Positions 1-10,090 of a stretch of DNA of 55,462 nt are shown in pieces (position 1 is the first letter of the stretch; the number at the start of each line of letters is the position of its first letter). Where the stretch lies: NCBI RefSeq assembly GCF_035989245.1, contig NZ_JAYMFF010000019.1, forward strand, positions 1 to 55,462. Direction: 5' to 3'. A program made the position numbers and the translations under genes. This DNA is from Adlercreutzia wanghongyangiae (GTDB lineage: Bacteria; Actinomycetota; Coriobacteriia; Coriobacteriales; Eggerthellaceae). Below the pieces are notes generated by a model. It worked only from the letters and a program-made list of their open reading frames with translations. It was not told where the DNA came from and ran no database searches.

Positions 1-460
1 CATCCTCCTTCTGCGGGGGCGTTGCCTTCGTTGTGGCGGGGGCTCGGTTTCCGATGGGGCAAGCGGAGGCGTTCAAGGGTTTCAGGCTGGTATTCTGTTG
101 CGATTGGCGGGGGTTGTGGTCGTGGGGAAGTCGGTGGATGGTCAGCCGAGCGAGCGATCGGGATGGCTGGCGGGAGGCTCTTTGACGGATGATCCGTCGT
201 GTCTGCCGTTCAAATTGCGTTTGTTAGCAATTGCTGGAGGGGAAGCGCATCACCCAAAACGATGGGAATGCTTCAGCTGGGGAAAAGTGCCAGGTCAAGG
301 CCTTTCCCGGTTGCACGTGCTTCTCCTTTTGCCCGATAGGGGCGGCTTTGGATGCTAACAAACGCAATTTGAGCGACAAATCAGGGGGAGAGTTCGGGTT
401 CTCGCTCCTGGATCACTAAAGGGAAGCGCCGTACGGTCGGTATCGAGTGGGAATGGATGG
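1..460. other. Gene-free left edge with one inverted-repeat pair
   Basis: No convincing coding region is visible here: the short frames have no ribosome binding site and no recognisable protein. The only clear structure is the inverted repeat at 212-229 and 353-370, listed separately. Whether an unseen upstream gene terminates here cannot be judged from the window. Confidence 0.5.
212..370. repeat. Inverted-repeat pair 1 (18-bp arms)
   Basis: AAATTGCGTTTGTTAGCA at 212-229 is repeated as an exact reverse complement at 353-370, with 123 bp between the arms. The same motif, with at most one change, forms a second pair at 1831-1848 and 1960-1977. The two pairs flank the nuclease gene at 461-1762. 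The interiors of the two pairs are not alike, so the arms rather than the interior are conserved. The arms are AT-rich against a high-GC background. They could be termini of a small non-autonomous element or binding sites of a regulator. Confidence 0.75.
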
Positions 461-1762
461 GTGAGCATGGAAACATGTCAAGGTGGCTCTCGGGAGTTGG
501 GGGAGCGCAAAGGGCCGGTTTCCCGGCAAGATGGAGTGTCGCGGGCGCGTATGGCGGTTTTCGTGTGCCCGAGCCATGAAACGGCTTTGGATCTGTGGCG
601 CCTATGGTCTCATTCGCATCCGCTCTCGGTGCGCGAGTTCCACCGGCGCAGTGCCAGCAAGGCAGCCGATTTGCCGGCATCCGTCTTTGCATCGTCAACG
701 GCGCTGGGGTCGTGCGCCGCAACGGAGACGGAAGCCCGTCGGCTGTTGTCGGTTTCAGAGGCTTGCGGCGACAAGGGTGCTGGCTTCGGCGCATTGCCGG
801 GAGAGTCCGATCTTATGAGACGGCTGCGGTGCGTCCTTGTCTACGACGGCAATTTCTGGAATGCTGCCGAGGTCCCGTGGGAGATGGGGGATGTCCGCGT
901 TCACGTGGCGGCCCTCAGGCGGCCCGGCATGGCCAGCTCACGGGCGCTGCGGCTGCACCATTGCGCGGGGAAGATGCCCCGAGGCGCGCTTTTGAAGATA
1001 TCCTCGCGGCTTTTGTTGTGCTCGCCTGAACTCGCGTTCGTTCAGATGGGTTCCCAGATGCCCTTCGGCGCGCTTGTTGCGCTGGGCTATGAGCTGTGCG
1101 GGTGCTACCCGTCCGTGCTGCGGGGCGGCCGCGTTGTGCGCAGGCCCTTAACGAACCCCGCGCGGCTTCGAGCATTTTGCGATCGGGTGAGCTCTGTAAA
1201 GGGGGTGAAAGCCGCCCGCGCGGCCGCTCGATTCATTATGGCGAAATCCGCCTCTGTCATGGAGACTGAACTGGCGGTCGTTCTGTCTCTGTCCAAGCGA
1301 CGCGGGGGTTTGGGGTATACCGGGGCGCGGCTGAACGAGCTTGTGAAGCTCTCGCCCGGAGCTGCCCGTATCGCACGTTGTGCTGAACTTTCATGCGATA
1401 TTCTGTGGCCTGACGCGAAGGTGGCCTTCGAATACGATAGCGCGCTTCACGTCGGCTCCGTCGACCAGATGGTGCGCGATGCGCGAAAGCGCGATGCCTT
1501 GGCGGCGAACGGCATCAAACTGTGGTCTGTCACGCACCGTCAGTTCGAAAGCATTCTCGAGTTCGAGGAGATTTCCGCTCGCGCTTTGCGCGGGCCGAGC
1601 GGCCCTCGGAAGCCGATGACGTCCGACCAGTTGACGCGTCACGGCATGCTGCGCCATGAAATAGCGGTGTTTCATCGTCGACGGTCTTCTGGTCGCCCGC
1701 TTTCTGCTCCGCGCGGCGATAGGGCGTCGCGGTTGCGGCGGCGCGGCGGCTCGGGAAGCTGA
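461..1762 (+). CDS. Predicted DUF559/Vsr-like nuclease, AbiEi-like N-terminal region
   Basis: I do not recognise a named gene, but a second member of the family lies at 49885-50979. Both share an N-terminal segment with PRG then SPEL (here PRGALL and CSPEL), which resembles the VTSPARTLLDLA region of AbiEi/DUF559 proteins of actinobacteria. Both also share a C-terminal segment of PD-(D/E)XK type: D313, then E324-Y-D326, followed by a basic RDARKRDAL helix. I infer a nuclease-like fold; the function is unknown. The start used is GTG 461. ATG 551 (residue 31, MAVFVCPSHETAL) aligns better with the start of the paralogue and may be the true one. Neither has a strong ribosome binding site. The last 25 residues are arginine/serine rich. 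Confidence 0.6.
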   Translation: MSMETCQGGSRELGERKGPVSRQDGVSRARMAVFVCPSHETALDLWRLWSHSHPLSVREFHRRSASKAADLPASVFASSTALGSCAATETEARRLLSVSEACGDKGAGFGALPGESDLMRRLRCVLVYDGNFWNAAEVPWEMGDVRVHVAALRRPGMASSRALRLHHCAGKMPRGALLKISSRLLLCSPELAFVQMGSQMPFGALVALGYELCGCYPSVLRGGRVVRRPLTNPARLRAFCDRVSSVKGVKAARAAARFIMAKSASVMETELAVVLSLSKRRGGLGYTGARLNELVKLSPGAARIARCAELSCDILWPDAKVAFEYDSALHVGSVDQMVRDARKRDALAANGIKLWSVTHRQFESILEFEEISARALRGPSGPRKPMTSDQLTRHGMLRHEIAVFHRRRSSGRPLSAPRGDRASRLRRRGGSGS

Positions 1763-2069
1763 GAGTTGGGAATGGGCGAAGCGGCTGCAGAGAAGAATGA
1801 TTGTCGGATGCGTTGCTAGATTCGCCCATGAAAGTGCGTTTGTTAGCAATTTTTGCCCGACCGCATCACTGCGGCGTCCTTTAAGGGCCGAGAAAGGGCT
1901 CGGAATTGGATGAAGAAAGCGACTGGAGGCGTCTCTGCCGCGCGTGCCGCGAGCAAGGATGCTAACAAACGCAATTTATGATGCGGATTTAGCCAAAAGT
2001 TCGACACTGGGGGTTTGAACGGCCGCGCGGGGCGGCTAAGGTGGGTGCCAAGAAGGAAAGGAGGCCGCT
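1763..2069. other. Gene-free stretch with second inverted-repeat pair
   Basis: No gene is seen. The stretch holds the 1831-1977 inverted-repeat pair and, at its right end, the AAGGAAAGGAGG ribosome binding site of the thioesterase gene. Confidence 0.55.
1831..1977. repeat. Inverted-repeat pair 2 (18-bp arms)
   Basis: AAAGTGCGTTTGTTAGCA at 1831-1848 pairs with TGCTAACAAACGCAATTT at 1960-1977, one mismatch in 18. The right arm with three extra bases (GGA) is identical to 350-370. The same arms in the same order occur upstream of the nuclease gene, so the gene sits between two copies. Confidence 0.75.
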
Positions 2070-2483
2070 ATGGCCGTTGAACTGGACGAGGAGCTGGCGC
2101 GTCGCGCCATGAAGAACGTGACGGCCCAGGCGGAGATGGCCTCGCTGCGCATCACCGAGGCCGCGCCCGGCCGCATCGCGTTCGACATCGATGTGCCCGC
2201 CACGGCGGCGAACTACCACGGCTCGGTGCACGGCGGTTTTCTGGCCACGCTTCTGGAGGTGGCGGCCGGCATGGTGGCCACGACGCTGGATCTGAACAAC
2301 GTGGCGCTCACGAGCGCGGTGAACTTCATCAAGCGCGCGCCGGTGGGGCCGCTGACGGTGCGCTGCGAGGCCGCCCATGCGGGGCGCAGCACCATCGTCA
2401 CCCACGGCCGGGTGGAGACGCGCGCGGGCAAGCTTCTGACCGAGGCCACCTTTACGCTGTTCGTGCTGCCGTCCGAGGCGTAG
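2070..2483 (+). CDS. PaaI-type hotdog-fold thioesterase
   Basis: This 137-residue protein has the length and pattern of the PaaI/YbgC-like acyl-CoA thioesterase family. It carries the segment NYHGSVHGGFLATLLEVAAG at about residues 50-69, matching the family's HGG helix entry that shapes the active site. The strands after it (VNFIKRAPVGPLTVRCEAAHAGRSTIVTHGRVE) are typical of the hotdog fold. It likely hydrolyses an acyl-CoA thioester in the cytoplasm; the substrate cannot be read from the sequence. AAGGAAAGGAGG ends six bases before ATG 2070, a very strong start signal. It stands alone upstream of secA with a 188-base gap. Confidence 0.85.
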   Translation: MAVELDEELARRAMKNVTAQAEMASLRITEAAPGRIAFDIDVPATAANYHGSVHGGFLATLLEVAAGMVATTLDLNNVALTSAVNFIKRAPVGPLTVRCEAAHAGRSTIVTHGRVETRAGKLLTEATFTLFVLPSEA

Positions 2484-2540
2484 CGCGCGCACGCCCATCC
2501 CTGCAAACCCTGTGGAATTCCCTGGGTGATCTGCCCTGTA

Positions 2541-2549
2541 TGGTAGAGT
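2541..2549 (+). promoter_or_regulatory. Possible extended -10 promoter of secA
   Basis: TGGTAGAGT fits the TGnTAnAnT extended -10 pattern and lies about 125 bases before secA. No good -35 is visible, so this is tentative. Confidence 0.3.
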
Positions 2550-2671
2550 AAAACGGATTAACGCGAAGGTGCGCGTCCCGTTGTCGCGCAGGCTGCAATG
2601 CCTGCGAAACCACTGGGTCGGCCGCCCTTCGGAAACCGCATACGATACCGTAGGGAAAGAAGATACCGCCA

Positions 2672-5482
<2,811 letters not shown>

Positions 5483-5484
5483 TT

Positions 5485-5509
5485 CCGTTTGCCCTGACGG
5501 GGCAAACGG
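5485..5509 (+). terminator. Hairpin after secA
   Basis: CCGTTTGCCC (5485-5494) pairs perfectly with GGGCAAACGG (5500-5509) around a five-base loop, three bases after the secA stop. There is no T-run after it, so it may be a processing or stabilising hairpin, or part of the adjoining palindromic repeat, rather than an efficient intrinsic terminator. Confidence 0.5.
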
Positions 5510-5525
5510 ATTACGCCGACGCTGC

Positions 5526-5719
5526 GGTTCCGACAGGTACCTGCAGTCCTGATCAGCAAGCTGTTCAGGACGCGCCCTCTCGGGCACATAAGCGGTGCTG
5601 AACAATTCGCCGGATTGTTCAGTGTTTCGGGCGCGGCGCGTATCGAAGTACGCTTGGCCCGAAGGCGGGGCAATTCCAGGCACCGGTCGGAACCTCGCTG
5701 ACTCCCTTGGGCGAACCTG
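5526..5719. repeat. Palindromic repeat element A (secA-prfB spacer)
   Basis: GGTTCCGACAGGTACCTG at 5526-5543 is an inverted copy (16 of 18) of 5677-5694. The right end at 5667-5719 matches 37817-37869 over 53 bases with about six differences, which shows a repeat family. An inner hairpin, CTGAACAAT with ATTGTTCAG, lies near 5599-5623. The core CGGAACCTCGCTG occurs again at 47981-47993. No protein is encoded; it looks like a small non-autonomous or REP-like element in the promoter region of prfB. Confidence 0.65.
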
Positions 5720-5731
5720 TGGTAGAGCAAA

Positions 5732-6841
5732 ATGGAGATTATGGAAATAAGAGACATTCAAAAGGATATCGAGAAGGCGGCTTCCCGGGTGGAGGACGCC
5801 TTCTCCTTCCTGCGTATCGACGAGAAGCGCACCGAGCTTGCGAGTTTGGACGAGCAGGCGGCCGCGCCCGATTTCTGGAACGACGCGGATGCCGCCCAGG
5901 CCGTGAGCAAGAAGGCGGCGAACCTGCGCGCCACCATCGAGGACTACGAGCGGGCCTGCGGTCTTTTGGACGACGCGCAGACGGCGCTGGAGCTGGCCGG
6001 CGACGACGCGGCCTTCGCGGCCGAGGCTGAGGAAGCGGCCGGGGAACTGACGGCTCTGCTGGATGCGCTGGAGATAGAGTCCTGGTTCGCCGGCGAGTTC
6101 GACGCGGGCGACGCCATCCTCACGGTGAACCCGGGCCAGGGCGGCCTTGAGGCCCAGGACTGGACCGAGATGCTCTACCAGATGTACGTGCACTACGCCG
6201 AGGACAAGGGCTGGAAGGTGACGGTGCTCGATTTGGTGCCCGGCGAGGGCATCGGGCTCGACAAGGCAACGATCCAGATAGAGGGCCGCTACGCCTACGG
6301 CATGCTGCGCAGCGAGATCGGCATTCACCGTTTGGTGCGCATCAGCCCCACCGACGCGAAGAAGCGCCGCCAGACCACCTTCGCTTCCGTGGAGGTGCTG
6401 CCCGTGCTTACCGACGACATCGAGGTGGATCTGAACCCCGCCGACGTGCGTGTGGACGTGTACCGTTCCAGCGGCCCGGGCGGCCAGTGCGTGAACACCA
6501 CCGACTCGGCCGTGCGGCTCACCCACGAGCCCACGGGCATCGTGGTCACCTGCCAGAACGAGAAGAGCCAGCTGCAGAACAAGGAGGCCGCCTTCCGCGT
6601 GCTGCGCGCCAAGCTGTACGAGCTGGAGGAGCGCAAGCGCGCCGAAGAGCTGGACGAGCTGCGCGGCGAGCGACGGGACAACTCCTTCGGCAGCCAGATT
6701 CGCAACTACGTGCTGTTCCCCTACCAGCTGGTGAAGGACTTGCGCAGCGGCGTTGAGACGGGAAATGTGGACGCCGTGCTCGGCGGCGCCCTGGAACCCT
6801 TTGTCATCGGGTATCATACGTGGAGAGTATCGAACCAGTAG
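5732..6841 (+). CDS. prfB: Peptide chain release factor 2 (RF2)
   Basis: RF2 releases the finished peptide at UGA and UAA codons. The 369-residue protein carries the catalytic GGQ loop in SSGPGGQCVNTTDSAVR, with Cys where His is usual, and the PCRF domain before it. The frame is continuous: the usual programmed +1 frameshift site near codon 25 is absent. The SPF anticodon tripeptide of RF2 reads S-P-T here (6344-6352, RISPTDAKKRRQTTFASVEV), which is unusual. The start is ATG 5732 or ATG 5741; both have weak ribosome binding sites. A repeat element occupies the spacer upstream. Confidence 0.95.
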   Translation: MEIMEIRDIQKDIEKAASRVEDAFSFLRIDEKRTELASLDEQAAAPDFWNDADAAQAVSKKAANLRATIEDYERACGLLDDAQTALELAGDDAAFAAEAEEAAGELTALLDALEIESWFAGEFDAGDAILTVNPGQGGLEAQDWTEMLYQMYVHYAEDKGWKVTVLDLVPGEGIGLDKATIQIEGRYAYGMLRSEIGIHRLVRISPTDAKKRRQTTFASVEVLPVLTDDIEVDLNPADVRVDVYRSSGPGGQCVNTTDSAVRLTHEPTGIVVTCQNEKSQLQNKEAAFRVLRAKLYELEERKRAEELDELRGERRDNSFGSQIRNYVLFPYQLVKDLRSGVETGNVDAVLGGALEPFVIGYHTWRVSNQ

Positions 6842-6877
6842 CGTTTCGACCTGCGGTGAACTGCCGGCTTTTCTGCG

Positions 6878-6914
6878 TGGTATACTGAACACAGTGAACA
6901 CAAGGATCACTGTG
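6878..6914 (+). promoter_or_regulatory. Toxin-antitoxin promoter and operator
   Basis: TGGTATACT (6878-6886) is an extended -10. Directly after it CACAGTGA (6890-6897) and TCACTGTG (6907-6914) form a perfect 8-bp inverted repeat with a nine-base spacer across the expected transcription start. This is the expected place for the antitoxin ribbon-helix-helix dimer to autoregulate; that binding is inferred. Confidence 0.6.
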
Positions 6915-6931
6915 AGTGCTAGGAGGCTGCC

Positions 6932-7159
6932 ATGTCTGCAACCATGACCGTCCGCCCTCCCCAAGAGATTCAAGATCGTTATGCCGCTTTGGCACGGGCA
7001 ACTGGTCGCCCTCGCTCCTTCTACATCAATAGGGCGTTAGAGGATTCCATCGACGAGCTTGAGGAGATCTACGGGGTTCTCCACGATTTGGAGGAATACC
7101 GCGCCGGTCGCCTGAAGGCCTTATCGGCCGATGAGGCGAGGAGTGCCTGTGGCTTATAG
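6932..7159 (+). CDS. Ribbon-helix-helix antitoxin (type II TA)
   Basis: The 75-residue protein starts with a short strand (MTVRPPQEIQDRYAALARATGRP) followed by RSFYINRALEDSIDELEEI, the strand-helix-helix pattern of RelB/CopG-type DNA-binding antitoxins. The C-terminal helix (LHDLEEYRAGRLKALSADEA) would clasp the toxin. AGGAGG five bases before ATG 6932 gives a strong start. Its last 11 bases overlap the toxin start, indicating translational coupling. The palindrome at 6890-6914 is the likely operator. Confidence 0.85.
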   Translation: MSATMTVRPPQEIQDRYAALARATGRPRSFYINRALEDSIDELEEIYGVLHDLEEYRAGRLKALSADEARSACGL

Positions 7160-7418
7160 CGTTGAGTATCTGCCGCGCGCGGTCAAGAGCTTGAAGAAAC
7201 TTGACAAAGGGGTTGCCGGGCGCATTTTCGACGCTATGGACGAGGTGGCGCGTCTTGATGATCCGCGATCTCAGGGAAAAGGTCTGACAGGTCCCTTGTC
7301 GGGCCTTTGGCGCTATCGCGTGGGCGACTATCGCATCATATGCGACATCCGCGATGGCGAGCTCGTTGTGCTGGTGGTGGAAGTCGCCCATCGAAGCCGC
7401 ATCTACCGCCGCCACTAG
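7149..7418 (+). CDS. RelE/ParE-superfamily toxin
   Basis: The 89-residue protein has the RelE pattern: AYSVEYLPRAVKSLKKLDK helix start, the DDPRSQGKGLTGPLSGLWRYRVGDYRIICDI core and the C-terminal VVEVAHRSRIYRR, where RelE toxins keep catalytic basic residues. RelE members cleave mRNA on the ribosome while ParE members poison gyrase. The GLWRYRVGDYRI string favours the RelE side. GTG 7149 is preferred because GAGGAG sits five bases before it and the encoded VAYSVEYLP matches the usual family start; ATG 7131 and GTG 7143 are alternatives. Confidence 0.87.
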   Translation: MAYSVEYLPRAVKSLKKLDKGVAGRIFDAMDEVARLDDPRSQGKGLTGPLSGLWRYRVGDYRIICDIRDGELVVLVVEVAHRSRIYRRH

Positions 7419-7488
7419 GCTATTCGCTTGATCTTTTGACGGTGTCATTTGGGGGTCTAATGCCGAAATCAGATGGCTTGTTAGACAT

Positions 7489-7526
7489 GGGGCTCATCTC
7501 GGCATTATAGGCATGAGATGAGCCCC
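7489..7526. terminator. Hairpin between convergent toxin and ankyrin genes
   Basis: GGGGCTCATCTC (7489-7500) pairs perfectly with GAGATGAGCCCC (7515-7526). It lies between the converging 3' ends of the toxin gene (7418) and the ankyrin gene (7533) and may terminate from both sides, although no T-run follows on either strand. An alternative pairing, AATGCCGA with TCGGCATT, overlaps it. Confidence 0.55.
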
Positions 7527-7532
7527 GGCGCG

Positions 7533-9923
7533 TTAGGCGTCGACACCCAAGTTTCGATAGGTGTCATCAATGCCGAAATATCTGAGGAACTTGTCGTATT
7601 CATCGGTAGTGAGTCGGTAGTTTTCCCAGGCATGGCTGCCCCCGAACGCGCGGATTTTTTGCTCCACCTCGTTTTGGTCGAGGGGGAACGTGTTGGTGAA
7701 TTCATAGAATGCGGTGTACCCGTCGAAATCGAATGTTCTTGCGCTGATGGGTAATCCATCGAGAGGAGTGTCTTCCAATTGTTCCCGACGGGCATTGTCT
7801 CTTGCGCAAATAGTAGAGAAGTATCTCATAACATAGTTAGCGTCCTTGAAGTTTTTAGCCAAGAGGAGCACTTTGATCCAGCCCCAAAGGACATCGGTGT
7901 CGAAAATGGAATCAAGGGAGCATGCAGCCATATACAGCTCATTGGCCCTTTGTAGATTCCCTTTGCGCTTCTCTTTTGTAGCGATTGTCGCCAAATCTCG
8001 CATTTTGCCGAGGTCGGTTTTCTGTTTTTCCGATATATCTGCGGCATCGCAAAGGACGCTGCGACTTGGAAGGAAAGAGGCGGAATACTCATCGTTGATG
8101 AGTTTATTCATGCGGTTTGCGAGCTCATTCCTTATGGGATCGATGTTTATTTCAAGAGATGGTGCTTCATAGCGCGGGGCAAGGAGTGCGGATGCCATTT
8201 GTTCGTCATGAAGCGAACGGGCAATATCGAGAGGAGTTTTCCCTTGGAGGTTTTTGTGCTGGAGATCTGAACCGGCTAAACGAAGAAAGTAGGAGGCTTC
8301 ATAATCGCGGCAAACGATTGAGCCAACAATAGGAAGGTCTTCGTCGGCATCGGGTTTGTTGGGGTTGGCGCCATGGGACATGAGGAGATCCATGATCGCT
8401 ATATTGGCGGCTACGACCATCGGCGGTCCTACGGGGGTGATTGCGTTCGGATCAGCTCCGGCATCAAGTAAAGTGGCCGCAATGGAGTAGTCGCTGTTCT
8501 GCGCTGCGAGTCCCAGAGCCGTTTCGCCATTGGCTTGGGCGAAGTTGGGATCCGCTCCCGCTTTAAGGAGAATATCGAGAATTTCCTGGCTTCTTTGGCG
8601 CGCTGCTTCGACAATCGGCGTCACGATGGTGTTGTTGTAGGTGTCACGCTCATTGACGTTGGCGCCAGCTGCGATTGCCTTGGCGACAAGTTGGGAATCA
8701 CCGAGCATGATTGCCTTTGCCAGGGAGGGGGGCAGGCCGGCTTCCTGGCGAATATTGTCATCCATGAGTGCGAAATCGCGCAGGACTGATGATCTTGCTA
8801 GGAGGGTCTCAAGATCGCCAGGACGCGAAGCGTTTTCGAGAAAGGCGGCGACGGAGTAATGACCGTACCGTTCAGCGTTGGATGAGGGGGTGCCGCCCGC
8901 TTTGTTTGCAATGGAGGGGTCGGCCCCGTGGGCTAGAAGGCACCTTACCGTGCTGAGATGACCTTCTTCTGCGGCATTCAGAAGAGCCGTGCAGTTCTTG
9001 GGTGTGACCTGGTTTATGTCGGCTCCGTGGGCGATAAGGTCCTCGACAATGCGATAATAGCCGCTTTCGGCTGCGGTGTAGAGGGGGAAGAGTCCGTTGT
9101 GCACACGGGCATTTGGGTCTGCCCCGGCCTCCAAGAGCAGGTGAGCGATATCCTCATATCCACGAAGGCACGCATGATATAAGTTTGTCATGCCAGGTCT
9201 TACGGCTGGGATGATGGCGGCATCGTGGGAGGAAATATGATAGGGAATTGTGAGGGAGTCGGTGAAGCTGCGCTCGTTCGGATCATTCCCTTGGCGTAGC
9301 AGCATCAATGTTGTCTCTGCATCGTTTTGGCTTACAGCGGAAAAAAGTGCGGTCGCTTCGGGATCGAGAGATCGATAAAGCCAACGATAGGCGGCGCTGT
9401 TCCCCGTCTCTCTGCAGGTGGCATAGCAATCCACCAGGGCGAAGAGATCAGGGCGGTTCTGAGCTTGCGCGAGAGCGATGGCACTTTGACCTGAATTGGT
9501 TTCTGCGAGAGGGTTGGCCCCCACCATCAGGAGCATCTCAGCAAGGGAAAGGCGGTCGGTATCCTCTGAGAGATCGCTGGAATCCCCGTCGCTGAGAGTC
9601 GGTCCTCCGATCGCATAGTGCAGAAGCGTCAGCCCCCTCTCGTCCCGTATGGCGGCCATTTTTCTCAGAACGAGGGGAGGGATCGATCTCGCCGCGTTGC
9701 ACATGCCGTTCTGGAAGATCGTTCGATATAGTTTCCAGTCCATCAGATCATGGGCGTTGAGAAAGGCCCCGGCGCCAAGGAGCTCGTCGCACTCGGTATG
9801 CGGATCGAGCCATTGCTGAGAAGCGTTCCAAGGAGGGATTTCCCTGAAGCGAGGGAAGCGTTGACTCCCTCGTTGGCATCGAGGGTTGTTGCTGACTTTG
9901 ATTGCGGGATCTTGTTCTCGCAA
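7533..9923 (-). CDS. Ankyrin-repeat protein
   Basis: Roughly residues 90-570 hold about ten or more ankyrin repeats, for example LLLEAGADPNARVHNGLFPL, LIAHGADINQVTPKNCTALL and LLKAGADPNFAQANGETALG. The C-terminal 170 residues are helical and TPR-like (KRKGNLQRANELYMAACSLD). Ankyrin arrays bind proteins, so this is the probable sensor or scaffold of the island; its target is unknown. Base composition is clearly more AT-rich than the neighbouring core genes. The first 40 or so residues of this frame read like out-of-frame sequence. The ribosome binding site and plausible N-terminus lie upstream at 10045 in another frame, so the gene is probably frameshifted near 9800-9900 or begins internally near residue 60 (MDWKLYRTIF). 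Confidence 0.8.
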   Translation of the reverse strand: MREQDPAIKVSNNPRCQRGSQRFPRFREIPPWNASQQWLDPHTECDELLGAGAFLNAHDLMDWKLYRTIFQNGMCNAARSIPPLVLRKMAAIRDERGLTLLHYAIGGPTLSDGDSSDLSEDTDRLSLAEMLLMVGANPLAETNSGQSAIALAQAQNRPDLFALVDCYATCRETGNSAAYRWLYRSLDPEATALFSAVSQNDAETTLMLLRQGNDPNERSFTDSLTIPYHISSHDAAIIPAVRPGMTNLYHACLRGYEDIAHLLLEAGADPNARVHNGLFPLYTAAESGYYRIVEDLIAHGADINQVTPKNCTALLNAAEEGHLSTVRCLLAHGADPSIANKAGGTPSSNAERYGHYSVAAFLENASRPGDLETLLARSSVLRDFALMDDNIRQEAGLPPSLAKAIMLGDSQLVAKAIAAGANVNERDTYNNTIVTPIVEAARQRSQEILDILLKAGADPNFAQANGETALGLAAQNSDYSIAATLLDAGADPNAITPVGPPMVVAANIAIMDLLMSHGANPNKPDADEDLPIVGSIVCRDYEASYFLRLAGSDLQHKNLQGKTPLDIARSLHDEQMASALLAPRYEAPSLEINIDPIRNELANRMNKLINDEYSASFLPSRSVLCDAADISEKQKTDLGKMRDLATIATKEKRKGNLQRANELYMAACSLDSIFDTDVLWGWIKVLLLAKNFKDANYVMRYFSTICARDNARREQLEDTPLDGLPISARTFDFDGYTAFYEFTNTFPLDQNEVEQKIRAFGGSHAWENYRLTTDEYDKFLRYFGIDDTYRNLGVDA

Positions 9924-10045
9924 GTGCTGGGTTTGCCGGTGTCGATCGAGGATTTCTCTTCGGAAAAGGTACTAGGCGATACGTTGTCGAGATTGTCGTC
10001 AGAGTTGTTTTTCAGTTTATCGAAAAGGGTGGAAAGTAGCTTCAT
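9743..10045 (-). pseudogene. Displaced 5' part of the ankyrin gene
   Basis: AAGGAGG stands seven bases before ATG 10045 and the frame opens MKLLSTLFDKLKNNSDDNL, a natural-looking start followed by a Ser/Thr/Lys linker. The frame ends at 9743 after what looks like nonsense. The main ankyrin frame runs one base out of phase across the same DNA. A -1 shift somewhere between about 9800 and 9900 would join both into one protein of about 840 residues. No canonical slippery heptamer is seen, so a mutation or sequence error is more likely than programmed frameshifting. It could instead be a short separate gene. Confidence 0.45.
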
Positions 10046-10090
10046 GGTGAGCCTCCTTATCGGATTGGGTATTGCTCGGAAAAGTCCTGA

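Noticed and set aside
5732..5830. Programmed +1 frameshift in prfB
   Set aside because: The frame is uninterrupted from ATG to the end; no in-frame TGA near codon 25.
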